From the NCBI GenBank assembly GCA_002816575.1, contig MUCI01000005.1:1-33701 (forward strand): DNA of 33,701 nt. The letters are read 5' to 3'. Position 1 is the first letter of the stretch. Each line of letters opens with the position of its first letter. A model generated the notes under the pieces. It made no database searches. It saw only the letters and a program-made list of their open reading frames with translations, and was not told the origin of the DNA. A program made the translations under genes and the position numbers. Below are positions 15,886-24,478 of the stretch, one piece after another. The stretch comes from SAR202 cluster bacterium Casp-Chloro-G2 (lineage in GTDB: Bacteria; Chloroflexota; Dehalococcoidia; Lucifugimonadales; UBA3495).

Positions 15886-16040
15886 GCCTTGTATGCCGGA
15901 AACACAGGTCTGATGGCGAACTCCCGGGCCTGCGTCGAAGGGTCTGTTACCGGATTTCCTAGCCGATTCTAACGGGCCAGGCTCTGGTAATAGATGGTCT
16001 GTCTCAATATCCAGCCCGTTATTCATCGAGGGAGGCGCGT

Positions 16041-17792
16041 ATGAATCGCACGAGAGTGGCATTAGGTCTCGACCCGATGGTGTTCATCGCAGCATTTTGT
16101 TTGGCGTCCAGTATCACCTTGTTCTTGATACTGTTCAACAACGTGCTGGCCAATTTTGGAACAGGGAGCGTGGAAGATATAACCGGCCGGTACTGGCCCA
16201 AGGAATCCGCCGCCGGTCTCTCAGGGCCTCTGGCGACGACTGTCACGATCAACGTGCCTTCCACACAGGCATGGACCAATACCGGGCTTACGGTCGGCTC
16301 CGGCTACACCATATCGGTGACCGGGACCGGAGTCATAATCTTCGACTCGGCCGGTCGAACTGCCGGACCGGACGGCGTCGACCCGGGTGGGAGCTGCTCC
16401 AACCTGGTCACCGATCCCAGTGTCCAAGGACAGTCGCTGGTTGGAAACATAGCAGCGGCGTCCAGCTTAGACGGGAAAGGCTTCTTCATCGGGTCCAGTT
16501 TTGACGGTACAGTTCCGATAGCCAATACAACGGACGCTGCCGGAACCCTATTCCTGGGATTCAACGATGGGTTCGTTAAATGCGACCGAAGCGGATTGGA
16601 CACCGGCGGAGTGGGCGACAACAGTGGTTCGTTCACGGCGACCGTAACCGTCTTGGCTCCGCCACCACCTCCGCCGGTACTGTCAGTAACGGTGCCGCTC
16701 TCTACTGACGTCACGCTGGGTGTTTCCGGCACGTCGACAACGATTCCGGTGGACGTGCTCAACGCGCCATCCGGGGACTTGGGCGCCTACCAATTCGAGA
16801 TTGCCTACGATTCCACCGTTATCACCGCCACTGCGGTATTGGGCGGTGACTCGCCATTCAACGGCATCACCGCCTCAAATATCACCAGTCCCACTTCCGG
16901 GGCCGGTGTTGTAGCCTGGAACCATTTCCAATGTGGCTCACAGTCCGTGCCGGCGGCAATCACCGTCGCGAACGTAGTGTTCGAGGCTGTGGGAACTGCA
17001 GGGCAATGCAGCGTTGTTGACCTGACGGTGGTGGAGATCGTGGACAACGCAGGCGCGGCCCTGACGAACACGCACCAAGATGGACAGATCTGTCTGGTTT
17101 CGATCACTGCCACGGCTGAAACCGGCCTGGTGGCGGTCCAAGATGTGGATGACCCGGCCTTGCCCACTGGCGTCAAGTCCACCATCGACCTGATCAAAAA
17201 CACCGCCACCGGAACACCGTTGCCAACCCGGGAAATAGCAAGCTACGAAGCTAATATCACATTCCCTGCAGCCCAGGCGGTCGGCACGGACTGCCGGTTG
17301 AAGTCGCCATTTACTTCCGGTGTCACCGACTGCTCGATCCTGGCAGGGTCGGTCCACATGCAGGCGACCGCTGTCACAACGGGAACCGGCGTCGTGGCCC
17401 CGATCGACCCACTGGCCTTCGTTGCTCTCCGGTTGTTGGGGTCCAATGATCCGGTGTCGGGTCTGACGACCGTAAGCCTGACTTTCGTAGAGATATTGGA
17501 CGGCGCTGGGAATCCGATCGAACAGGAACCGCCGCCCGATTCCAGGACTTTCCTACGGGGTGACGCATCGGCCAACGGAAGTGTCGGCATCAGCGATGCG
17601 CTGTTCATTGGCCAGTACCTGGTGTCGCCTGCCTCCAGGCCGGTGGGCGAGGGCCCTGGCCAGGTCCATCCGGTAAATGCGGGGAGCGTGAACCACGATG
17701 GGCCAAATGATGTGATCAGTTTAGCCGACGCCATACTCATCGCCCAGTTCTTGGTCGGCAACGTGGATGAGTTCTACGAGCCGATCCCGTAG
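16041..17792 (+). CDS. Secreted protein with LecA-like, cohesin-like and dockerin-like domains
   Basis: 583 aa. Residues 13-36 form a signal peptide or N-terminal membrane anchor. Residues about 65-205 resemble the galactose-binding PA-IL/LecA lectin fold (AWTNTGLTVGSGYTISVTG, GTLFLGFNDG, DNSGSFTATVTV). A six-proline linker follows, then a cohesin-like domain (about 213-350) and a second, less typical one (about 355-500). Residues 506-575 are a type I dockerin-like pair: GDASANGSVGISDALFIGQYL and NHDGPNDVISLADAILIAQFL, with Ca-loop residues but an insertion between the repeats. GGGAGG precedes the ATG by 5 bp. By inference it is an extracellular glycan-binding protein that can dock to cohesin modules, possibly those of the next gene. 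Clear cellulosome enzymes are not seen nearby. Confidence 0.75.
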   Translation: MNRTRVALGLDPMVFIAAFCLASSITLFLILFNNVLANFGTGSVEDITGRYWPKESAAGLSGPLATTVTINVPSTQAWTNTGLTVGSGYTISVTGTGVIIFDSAGRTAGPDGVDPGGSCSNLVTDPSVQGQSLVGNIAAASSLDGKGFFIGSSFDGTVPIANTTDAAGTLFLGFNDGFVKCDRSGLDTGGVGDNSGSFTATVTVLAPPPPPPVLSVTVPLSTDVTLGVSGTSTTIPVDVLNAPSGDLGAYQFEIAYDSTVITATAVLGGDSPFNGITASNITSPTSGAGVVAWNHFQCGSQSVPAAITVANVVFEAVGTAGQCSVVDLTVVEIVDNAGAALTNTHQDGQICLVSITATAETGLVAVQDVDDPALPTGVKSTIDLIKNTATGTPLPTREIASYEANITFPAAQAVGTDCRLKSPFTSGVTDCSILAGSVHMQATAVTTGTGVVAPIDPLAFVALRLLGSNDPVSGLTTVSLTFVEILDGAGNPIEQEPPPDSRTFLRGDASANGSVGISDALFIGQYLVSPASRPVGEGPGQVHPVNAGSVNHDGPNDVISLADAILIAQFLVGNVDEFYEPIP

Positions 17793-17800
17793 AGGGAAGG

Positions 17801-19510
17801 ATGTCCATAATCAAAATCGTAAAAAACGTATTTAGGTCGTTGCCGGTCAATCGGTTGTTCCTGCTAGCGGTCGGGGTATCGGCTGCGGGGGTGATTACGC
17901 TGTCGATCCCGGCGCGGCCAGCGCTGGCCGGTCACACCACGCTGGCCGTGCTGCCGGCGCCGTTGCTGATGGGTCCAGGCGACCAGGACGTCTTGGATCT
18001 GTGGGTATTCGGGCTGGACGATACCGACCGGTTAACCGGGTATTCCGTGACCTTGGACTATGACCCGGCAGTGATCACGGTTGACGGCGTGAGCGGAGGA
18101 AATGCCCCCTTCGACCAGATACCGACCTCATCCATTGACAACGGTTCGGGCCGTGTCACCATCAGCCCGAACCGGACGCGGGGCGGGGCCGCCGAGGACG
18201 CACTCCTGGCAAGGATCAGCGTCTCGGCGGTTGGGGAGTTGGATGCGTCAACCGCCCTGAGGTTCTCCGGCGTGGAACTCAAGGGCAGTCTGGACCAGGC
18301 CATCGCGGTCGGGTCCGCGCAGCACGGCCGCGCCGAGGTGTCCAACGCCGCGGTGATGATTGGCACCTCATCGGTAGCCCTGGGCCAATCGACAACGGTC
18401 CCGGTGACCGTTGTATTTACTCCCAAGGGAGGATTGGCGGGATATAACATATCGGTCGGCTACAACCCGGCTGTCATCAGGATCGACGGCATATTGCCGG
18501 GAGAAGCTCCCTTCAGCGGGTCGCCCATATTCAGCGTGACCCAAGAGCAGGGCTTCGTAAACATCGTGGGATTCCACGGTGAAAGGCCGGGACCAGTTGG
18601 GCGCACTGTTGTCCTGAACATTCAGGTCACCGGAATGACCAAAGGGGCCAGTCCATTGGACGTCACGATCAAAGACCTGGTCAACGCCATGGACGCAACA
18701 AGCTGGCCGGCCACAGCCTCGAGCGGATCAGTGCGGGTGGTTGCAGAGTCGCCCGGCGGCTCTTCGGCCCCAGCTCTAACCCCCAATGCCATTTCGCTTG
18801 CCATGGACGGACGGTCGGCGTTGGATGGCGCGGTGGTGTCAGACGTTACCCCGACGGGCGGCACGGTGATCTCCCTGCCGAAAAATAACGTTACCCTAAC
18901 TATTCCACCCGGAGCGGTCAAAGAGGTGGGATTCGTCGCCATGCGTGAATCCGGCGGCGGCATGGGTTCCACGGCGCCGCCGAGCCGTGACCTTGGAAAC
19001 GTCGTCGAGGTGAATCTTCTAGATGCCCAGGGCACCCTTCTTACCGATGTATACCTATTGGAACAAGCGGTCCTCAGGATGGGATTCAGCAGTGCAGATC
19101 TAGAAATATCCGGACCGAATGGCATCTCGATCCAACGCTATGAGCCGGTACTGGGCCGCTGGCTGCCGCTGGATACCACGGTTGACACGTCTAACCTGCC
19201 TGCATCGGCGCGGACGGACAGATTCAGTGTTTTCGGACTGACCTTCCAACAACAGGGGACAGCCGCACCTTCTGATTCCTCACTGGACCAGAATGGACCG
19301 GAAGCCGCGCCACCGGTATCTGGCTCAAGCTCGGCCGGCGACTCAGGGACCCCGGCGGAGCAGGCAGCTGATTCCGGTACAGCAGATGGGCCTATATCGA
19401 TGGCCGTGATCGCGTTGATCGCGCTCGCTGTCATCGGGGTAGTAGTCGTGGGGTATCTGTTCTTGAGGGAGAAAGAAACCCAAACCGCGCCCGGTCAAGA
19501 CGGTATCTAG
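17801..19510 (+). CDS. Membrane-anchored protein with two cohesin-like domains
   Basis: 569 aa. Signal peptide at about 12-43 with likely cleavage after ALA (41-43). Two cohesin-like domains at about 47-180 and 185-315 share the TGYSVTLDYDPAVITVDG / AGYNISVGYNPAVIRIDG core. Residues about 340-390 carry GGTVISLPKNNVTLTIPPGAV, a ZU5-like pattern. A low-complexity Ser/Gly/Ala/Pro linker leads to a C-terminal membrane helix (532-555) with charged cytoplasmic tail. It follows the dockerin-bearing gene by 8 bp with AGGGAAGG as the ribosome-binding site. Inference: it is a surface scaffold on which the partner's dockerin may bind. Confidence 0.75.
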   Translation: MSIIKIVKNVFRSLPVNRLFLLAVGVSAAGVITLSIPARPALAGHTTLAVLPAPLLMGPGDQDVLDLWVFGLDDTDRLTGYSVTLDYDPAVITVDGVSGGNAPFDQIPTSSIDNGSGRVTISPNRTRGGAAEDALLARISVSAVGELDASTALRFSGVELKGSLDQAIAVGSAQHGRAEVSNAAVMIGTSSVALGQSTTVPVTVVFTPKGGLAGYNISVGYNPAVIRIDGILPGEAPFSGSPIFSVTQEQGFVNIVGFHGERPGPVGRTVVLNIQVTGMTKGASPLDVTIKDLVNAMDATSWPATASSGSVRVVAESPGGSSAPALTPNAISLAMDGRSALDGAVVSDVTPTGGTVISLPKNNVTLTIPPGAVKEVGFVAMRESGGGMGSTAPPSRDLGNVVEVNLLDAQGTLLTDVYLLEQAVLRMGFSSADLEISGPNGISIQRYEPVLGRWLPLDTTVDTSNLPASARTDRFSVFGLTFQQQGTAAPSDSSLDQNGPEAAPPVSGSSSAGDSGTPAEQAADSGTADGPISMAVIALIALAVIGVVVVGYLFLREKETQTAPGQDGI

Positions 19511-19618
19511 CGGGCCACCGAGTAATTCCGAGTGAGGTCGTAACCTAAAGGTCGATAACGGTACGGCTCGAGGCTATCGGGCCATGGCTTTATGTGCCGT
19601 ATCGCTTATCTGTCTTGC

Positions 19619-20953
19619 CTAGATGAGGCCGTCGGCGCGGACGGCGGTCATAGCTTCTTGGAAGGCGCTGATGGTGTGATCGATCTCTTTCTCGGTGTGA
19701 GTGCTGGACACCAGGAAGCATTCGCGGCTCATTATGTCCACTCCCCGGTTCTGCAGGCCCCGCTTCATGGCTGTCGTCGCGGCGGACCCGTTGGTCGCGG
19801 CGATCTTGGCGTGGCTCATGGTGCAGGTCTCGCGGTCGCAATCGCAGTCGGCCAGCACCACGTGGATGATGGAAGCGATGCCGTGGGCGTGACCAGGAAT
19901 CTCCAGCCGGCCAAGCACGTCGTTCAGGCCCGACTTTAGCCTTGCCGCCATGGCGTCGGCATTGGCGTTGATGGGCTCGCTGGCAATCATCTCAAGAGCG
20001 GTGGCGCCAGCGACCGCGGAGAGTGGGTTCCCGTTGAACGTACCCGGATGGTATACCCGGTGGTGGTTGTCCCAGTCGGGGTCGTTACGATGGGCGATCA
20101 TGTCTATGATGTCGGCCTTGCCGCCCACGGCGCCGCCGGGGAGTCCGCCGGCAACGATCTTGGCCATGGTCGTGAGGTCGGGGCTGACCCCGAAGCGGAC
20201 CTGACTGCCGCCGGGAGACACCCGGAACCCGGTAACAACTTCGTCGAAGATGAGTATGACCCCATTCTGGGCGGTCAGATCACGGAGTCCCTTCAGGTAG
20301 TTGGCGGTATCGAAGGGCAACTGGCCGAAATGGGCTCCGGTGGGTTCCAGGATGATGGCGGCGATGTTGGGGTCTCGTTTGATGACGTCTTCCACCGCCC
20401 CCAGGTCCCCGGATGGAACGACCACCATGGTGCCCGTGTTGGCTTCTGGTATGCCGGGGGTCGATTGATCGGAACCGGCCATGGCGTAATCGTGCCAGCC
20501 GTGGAAGTGGTCCTGCAGCTTGATGATCTTGTCCTTGCCGGTGTAGGCTCGGGCTAGGCGCATCGCCATCAGGGTGGCTTCCGTGCCGGAACTGTGGAAG
20601 CGGAGCTTCTCGATGGACGGTATCAAGGCACGGATGGCGTTGGCCCAGCGGATCTCCTCGTCGGTGGATGCGCCCAGGTGGGTGCCCCGCGAGATCTGCC
20701 TGGCGACGGCGGCGGCGATGGCCGGGTTGGAATGGCCCAGCAACAGCGCGCCGTGTCCGGAGACGTAGTCCACGTATTCGTTTCCGTCGACGTCCCATTT
20801 GCGCGGACCTTCCCCATGGGTCATGTAGAGGGGGAACGGTTGGGCGTAACGGGTGTCATGGGTCACGCCGCCGGGGAACAACTTGGAAGCCTCCACGTAC
20901 CGTTGGGCCGAGCCGGGGTGCTTGGCGATGTAATCCTCAAGTATCGTTGCCAT
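19619..20953 (-). CDS. Class III aminotransferase, glutamate-1-semialdehyde aminomutase-like
   Basis: 444 aa PLP enzyme. The start at 20953 has GGAGG just upstream; a longer frame to 21094 crosses the promoter and is rejected. Motifs: FPGGVTHDTRYAQPFPLY, HSSGTEATLMAMRLAR (phosphate site), D237 in IFDEVVTGFR, and the Schiff-base lysine K265 in TTMAKIVAGGLPGGA. It resembles HemL, but no other tetrapyrrole genes are near and such paralogues often act on other amino donors, so the reaction is left open. A CDCDRETC cysteine cluster in the C-terminal domain is unusual. Confidence 0.85.
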   Translation of the reverse strand: MATILEDYIAKHPGSAQRYVEASKLFPGGVTHDTRYAQPFPLYMTHGEGPRKWDVDGNEYVDYVSGHGALLLGHSNPAIAAAVARQISRGTHLGASTDEEIRWANAIRALIPSIEKLRFHSSGTEATLMAMRLARAYTGKDKIIKLQDHFHGWHDYAMAGSDQSTPGIPEANTGTMVVVPSGDLGAVEDVIKRDPNIAAIILEPTGAHFGQLPFDTANYLKGLRDLTAQNGVILIFDEVVTGFRVSPGGSQVRFGVSPDLTTMAKIVAGGLPGGAVGGKADIIDMIAHRNDPDWDNHHRVYHPGTFNGNPLSAVAGATALEMIASEPINANADAMAARLKSGLNDVLGRLEIPGHAHGIASIIHVVLADCDCDRETCTMSHAKIAATNGSAATTAMKRGLQNRGVDIMSRECFLVSSTHTEKEIDHTISAFQEAMTAVRADGLI

Positions 20954-21021
20954 CTGGCCTCCACATATCCGCGGTTCGCCACAGCCGGCGTTCGCCGCGA
21001 AGGGCTTATCGATCGAGGCGT

Positions 21022-21061
21022 ATTGTACCGTTTGCCGCCAGGTTGCGCCATGCAGGTTGCG
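21022..21061 (-). promoter_or_regulatory. Aminotransferase promoter with tandem direct repeats
   Basis: A minus-strand TACAAT -10 (21027-21022) lacks a good -35. Instead two perfect 9-bp direct repeats (CAGGTTGCG on the plus strand, 21039-21047 and 21053-21061, period 14) sit in the -35 to -60 zone. This layout suggests activator binding, but that is inference. Confidence 0.4.
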
Positions 21062-21092
21062 GCATGTAGATTGGGCCATAACCGGAAGATGC

Positions 21093-21122
21093 AAAAAGGG
21101 GCGGACTGGGGTCCGCCCCTTT
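21093..21122 (-). terminator. Rho-independent terminator of the exporter operon
   Basis: GGGGCGGAC and GTCCGCCCC are perfect 9-bp arms around TGGG. On the minus strand five T follow the stem, 24 bp after the stop of the MMPL gene. The plus strand has only three T. Confidence 0.88.
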
Positions 21123-21145
21123 GATTGCTAGAAATTCCGCTGACC

Positions 21146-23533
21146 TTAGTCGTCCGCGTGGGCCGCGACCTGCGCCGGGGCTGTCGGCTCAAACCGCACG
21201 TTGGGCACCCACTCCAGCCAGGAGGGTAGGTACCAATTCCACTTGCCCAGAATCTTCATCGAGGCGGGCACCATCACGGTCCGGACGATGGTGGCGTCCA
21301 CCAGAATCGCCATCCCAAGGCCGAAGCCCATCTGCTGCATACCCACCAAAGACCCGGTGGCGAAGCCCCAGAATACGGCAACCATGATGAGGGCCGCACC
21401 GGTGATCAACCGGCCGGTGGAACGGATGCCGAACGCCACGGCGTCGACGTTATCGAGGGTCTCGTCGTACCGCTCCCGGATCCGGGACAGCAGGAATACG
21501 TGGTAGTCCATGGACAACCCGAATAGGATGCTGAACAGGAATAACGGTATCCATGATTCGATGGTCGACGATTCTTGAAATCCGAAGGTGCCGGCCAAGA
21601 ACCCTTTCTGGAACACCAGAACCAATATGCCGTAGGCCGCGCCAACCGCCATCAGGTTGAGGATGATGGCTTTGATCGGAAGCACGATCGACCGGAACAC
21701 CACCAGCAACAGCAGGAAACTGACGCCCAAAACGAAGGGGAACACGATCTTCGCCGAGTTCGACGATACATTGAAGAACTCTCTGTTGAAAGCAGTCTCC
21801 CCGGTGACGTAGATCTTGGCGCCGGTGCCGGCGAACGCCTCTTCCACGTAGATGTCGTCCAGCCGGGTGACGGCCCCGATGGACTGTTCCCCGGAGGTGT
21901 CGCCCGCCACCGGGACCGCTAACAACGCAACCGTACCGCTGTCAGAGATAATCAGTTCGCGAGGTGCGCTGAACGCGTCGTCCGCCGCCAACAATTCGAT
22001 GAGGCGCGCGATCCCCGCTTGGACGGCGGGGGCCCGGACGTCGTCGGCCACAATCACGACCTCAGCCGGCGTCACCTCGCCGAAGGAGAACTTTTCGTCC
22101 ATGGTCAGGAACGCCTGCTTGGATTCCAGTTCATCCGGGAACGTGGATATGCCCGCGAACCCGGTGTTGATACTGAAGAAGGGCACGATGGCCGCGATCA
22201 GCAGCCCGCTGGTGACGATCAGACTAACCACCGGCCAGGCCATCACGGTGCGGACCCACTTATCCCAGAAGCCCTTGCTCTCGAAATAGGTGGGCGCCGT
22301 GTCGAAGCTTCCGATGCCGATCTTTGACATCCAGATGAAGAAGTTCAGGTTTCCCAGCTGCCTCCGGACCAATAGACGATAAACCAAGGACAGCAAGTAC
22401 GGCCCGCCGAAGAATACTATGGAGACGGCCAGTACGATCGATCTCCACAGGCCTTGTCCCGTGGTCTGCCTGAGATACCAACTCGATAGCCGGTCGAAGA
22501 GCATCAGCATCGAAGGGAGCAGAGTCATTGAGGCCAACATGGCGGCCAACACCACGAAGATGGCGCCTAAACCTATGGATATGAAGATGTTGAACGGGAT
22601 GAGCAACATGCCGACCAAGGCCAGCACCACGGTCATTCCGCTGAAGACGACGGCCCGGCCCGCGGTGGCCCCGGCGCGGGCGACGGCATCTATCCTTTCT
22701 GCGCCTAGGCTGCGTTCCTCCCGGTAGCGAGACTGGACGAACAATGAGTAGTCGATACCCACGGCCAGCCCAATCATCGTGATGATGTTGGTCACGAAGA
22801 ATGCCAACTCGAAGAAGGTGCCCACCGCGGCCGAGATTCCCAGGGCTAAGGCGATCGATACTATTGCCATCACCAAGGGCACGGCCGCGATCGCCAGGGC
22901 GCCCAGCACCACCATCAAGATGATCAAAGCGATGGGCACGCCGAATGATTCACCCTTTTCCAGGTCCCTCTGGCCTATCTCCCGGTTGTCCAGGCCGATG
23001 GTGGCCTGGCCGGTTATCTTGATGTCGAACGCATCTTTTTCGGCGGCCGCTGCTTCATGAACGACGTCCACCACTGATTCGATGTTCTTGGAGTTCTGGT
23101 CGAAGTCACCAGCCATCACAAAGGTGATCAGGGTGGTGGCCCGGTCGTCGGACACCAGGGCAGGCACTCCGGTGTTGTAGAAATTACCCAGTGTTTCCAG
23201 GCGGACTTTGTCTGGACCCAACGCCCCGATATCGGCGGTCAGCGATTCGACCGCGTGCTGGTATTCCGGGTCGTCGACCGTATACTTGGTCGAATCGAAT
23301 ACGACGACTTCGTTGGTGCCGGTGGGTCCTCGAATCTCGGCTTCCAAGATGTCGATCCCTACTTTGACCTCGGCGTCGTTGACAAAGACGAACTTGGTAG
23401 TCAACCCGTCTTGCAGGAAACCGCTGACCATCACCATAGAGGCGACGATGATGATCAGCCAGATGCCGATCACCCGCCATGGGTGGCGAGCGCTCGCCCG
23501 CGCCAAGTGCTCCGTCGAGAGATTAAGTGCCAT
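21146..23533 (-). CDS. MMPL/RND-superfamily exporter
   Basis: 795 aa inner-membrane protein with an N-terminal membrane helix (about 18-36), a large external domain, a block of about five helices, a second external domain and a final block of about five helices, the two-fold RND/MMPL layout. The segment LAVGIDYSLFVQSRYREER and its counterpart GLSMDYHVFLLSRIRERYDE are the paired MMPL motifs, with acidic residues in membrane helices expected to carry protons. GGAGGAG lies 8 bases before the ATG. It follows the TetR gene by 38 bp and ends at a strong terminator. Substrate unknown; lipids, hydrophobic compounds or drugs are usual for the family. Confidence 0.92.
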   Translation of the reverse strand: MALNLSTEHLARASARHPWRVIGIWLIIIVASMVMVSGFLQDGLTTKFVFVNDAEVKVGIDILEAEIRGPTGTNEVVVFDSTKYTVDDPEYQHAVESLTADIGALGPDKVRLETLGNFYNTGVPALVSDDRATTLITFVMAGDFDQNSKNIESVVDVVHEAAAAEKDAFDIKITGQATIGLDNREIGQRDLEKGESFGVPIALIILMVVLGALAIAAVPLVMAIVSIALALGISAAVGTFFELAFFVTNIITMIGLAVGIDYSLFVQSRYREERSLGAERIDAVARAGATAGRAVVFSGMTVVLALVGMLLIPFNIFISIGLGAIFVVLAAMLASMTLLPSMLMLFDRLSSWYLRQTTGQGLWRSIVLAVSIVFFGGPYLLSLVYRLLVRRQLGNLNFFIWMSKIGIGSFDTAPTYFESKGFWDKWVRTVMAWPVVSLIVTSGLLIAAIVPFFSINTGFAGISTFPDELESKQAFLTMDEKFSFGEVTPAEVVIVADDVRAPAVQAGIARLIELLAADDAFSAPRELIISDSGTVALLAVPVAGDTSGEQSIGAVTRLDDIYVEEAFAGTGAKIYVTGETAFNREFFNVSSNSAKIVFPFVLGVSFLLLLVVFRSIVLPIKAIILNLMAVGAAYGILVLVFQKGFLAGTFGFQESSTIESWIPLFLFSILFGLSMDYHVFLLSRIRERYDETLDNVDAVAFGIRSTGRLITGAALIMVAVFWGFATGSLVGMQQMGFGLGMAILVDATIVRTVMVPASMKILGKWNWYLPSWLEWVPNVRFEPTAPAQVAAHADD

Positions 23534-23571
23534 CGTTCCGACTCCTCCAAAATACCCGTTGCCCAGTCTGA

Positions 23572-24207
23572 TTAAATGGCGGTGATATCAACGCCCGATT
23601 CGGTCCGGACCGTGCCTTGATACAAAGCCCGCATAGCCTTCCCGCAGGCGGCTGTGTCGATCTGTGGGTCCAATGTTCGGTGGAGCACCAGACCGTGAAA
23701 CATGCCCATCACCGTGATGCCCAAAGCCTCCGGGTCGAGATGGGCATCGACCTCGCCTCGTTCTTGCGCCTGCCGAAAGATCTCCGTGAACGCCTTCCCC
23801 AAAGTGTTGAACGTCACTTCCATTAAGGCTTTTCTGACCTCGGCGCTGCGCACCGCTTCCGACCACACCTGAATGTTCATCATGGTCGGTTCACGGTGCT
23901 CCTCGCCTTCCAGCATGGCCAAGCCGTGTTCCAATATGGAATCCAATGCCTCTAGCGGGGTACTGCCCTGGGACATGACCCCGCTGATGAAGTCGGCTAT
24001 GCCTTCCTGGCAGCCCAAACAAGAGGCGGCGATGATGTGTCCCTTGCTGGGAAAGTACTTGTACACCGCGCCGGGGCTGAGTTTGGCCTCCCGGCAGATG
24101 TCTTGGATGCTGGTCTGATGGAATCCCTGGCGCGCGAAGCACGCCTGTGCCGCCTCCAATATCTGTTGGCGGCGGGCTTCGATGTGGGCATCGCTTACTT
24201 TTGGCAT
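23572..24207 (-). CDS. TetR/AcrR-family repressor of the exporter
   Basis: 211 aa. The N-terminal helix-turn-helix covers about 12-58 (ILEAAQACFARQGFHQTSIQDICREAKLS split over the helices, then PGAVYKYFPSKGHII). The C-terminal domain should bind a ligand. It is the first gene of the minus-strand unit with the MMPL exporter. Two tandem palindromes sit between its consensus promoter and its start, indicating autorepression and co-repression of the exporter, released by an unknown compound. Confidence 0.92.
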   Translation of the reverse strand: MPKVSDAHIEARRQQILEAAQACFARQGFHQTSIQDICREAKLSPGAVYKYFPSKGHIIAASCLGCQEGIADFISGVMSQGSTPLEALDSILEHGLAMLEGEEHREPTMMNIQVWSEAVRSAEVRKALMEVTFNTLGKAFTEIFRQAQERGEVDAHLDPEALGITVMGMFHGLVLHRTLDPQIDTAACGKAMRALYQGTVRTESGVDITAI

Positions 24208-24216
24208 CAGGCACCT

Positions 24217-24288
24217 ATAAAAAACGATGATTCGTTTTTTATCCGCGAACGATTGATCGTTTATACACGCGCCAAACTAGGATGTCAA
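24217..24288 (-). promoter_or_regulatory. tetR-MMPL promoter with tandem operators
   Basis: Minus-strand TTGACA (24288-24283) lies 17 bp before TATAAA (24265-24260), near consensus. Operator 1 (24217-24242) has perfect 11-bp arms, ATAAAAAACGA and TCGTTTTTTAT, around TGAT. Operator 2 (24248-24261) is AACGATTGATCGTT and overlaps the -10. Both share AACGA-N4-TCGTT; their centres are 25 bp apart. Confidence 0.85.
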
Positions 24289-24388
24289 TGGACACGGTAA
24301 CCCCATCGCTTGGCGGGGAGCTACAGATTACTGTGAGAGCCCCGTATTAATCTTGCGTGGCCTAAATCGTCATTCTGAAAACCGTCGG

Positions 24389-24417
24389 CTGACCGGCGGA
24401 GCTGGGCGCAGTAAAAT
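24389..24417 (+). promoter_or_regulatory. dinB promoter
   Basis: CTGACC (24389-24394) and TAAAAT (24412-24417) are 17 bp apart; the start near 24424 leaves a leader of about 55 nt. No recognisable LexA box was found around it. Confidence 0.5.
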
Positions 24418-24478
24418 AGAGTATCCTGCCTTTGGCCTGGGCCCAGTTTCGGGAAATCGGGAATACGAGGAACCGGCC

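Larger units (their letters stand above)
15618..16040. other. Divergent intergenic region
   Basis: No gene is seen. It carries the plus-strand promoter at 15810-15839, the inverted repeat at 15854-15885 and a leader of about 195 nt before 16041 that ends in GGGAGG. A minus-strand TAGAAT at 15688-15683 could be the -10 for the hydrolase operon but no clear -35 accompanies it. No known riboswitch class was recognised in the leader. Confidence 0.55.

Noticed and set aside
19619-21094. Longer aminotransferase model starting at 21094
   Set aside because: The extra 47 residues cross the promoter-like region and the terminator of the exporter gene; the ATG at 20953 has GGAGG and the normal family N-terminus.
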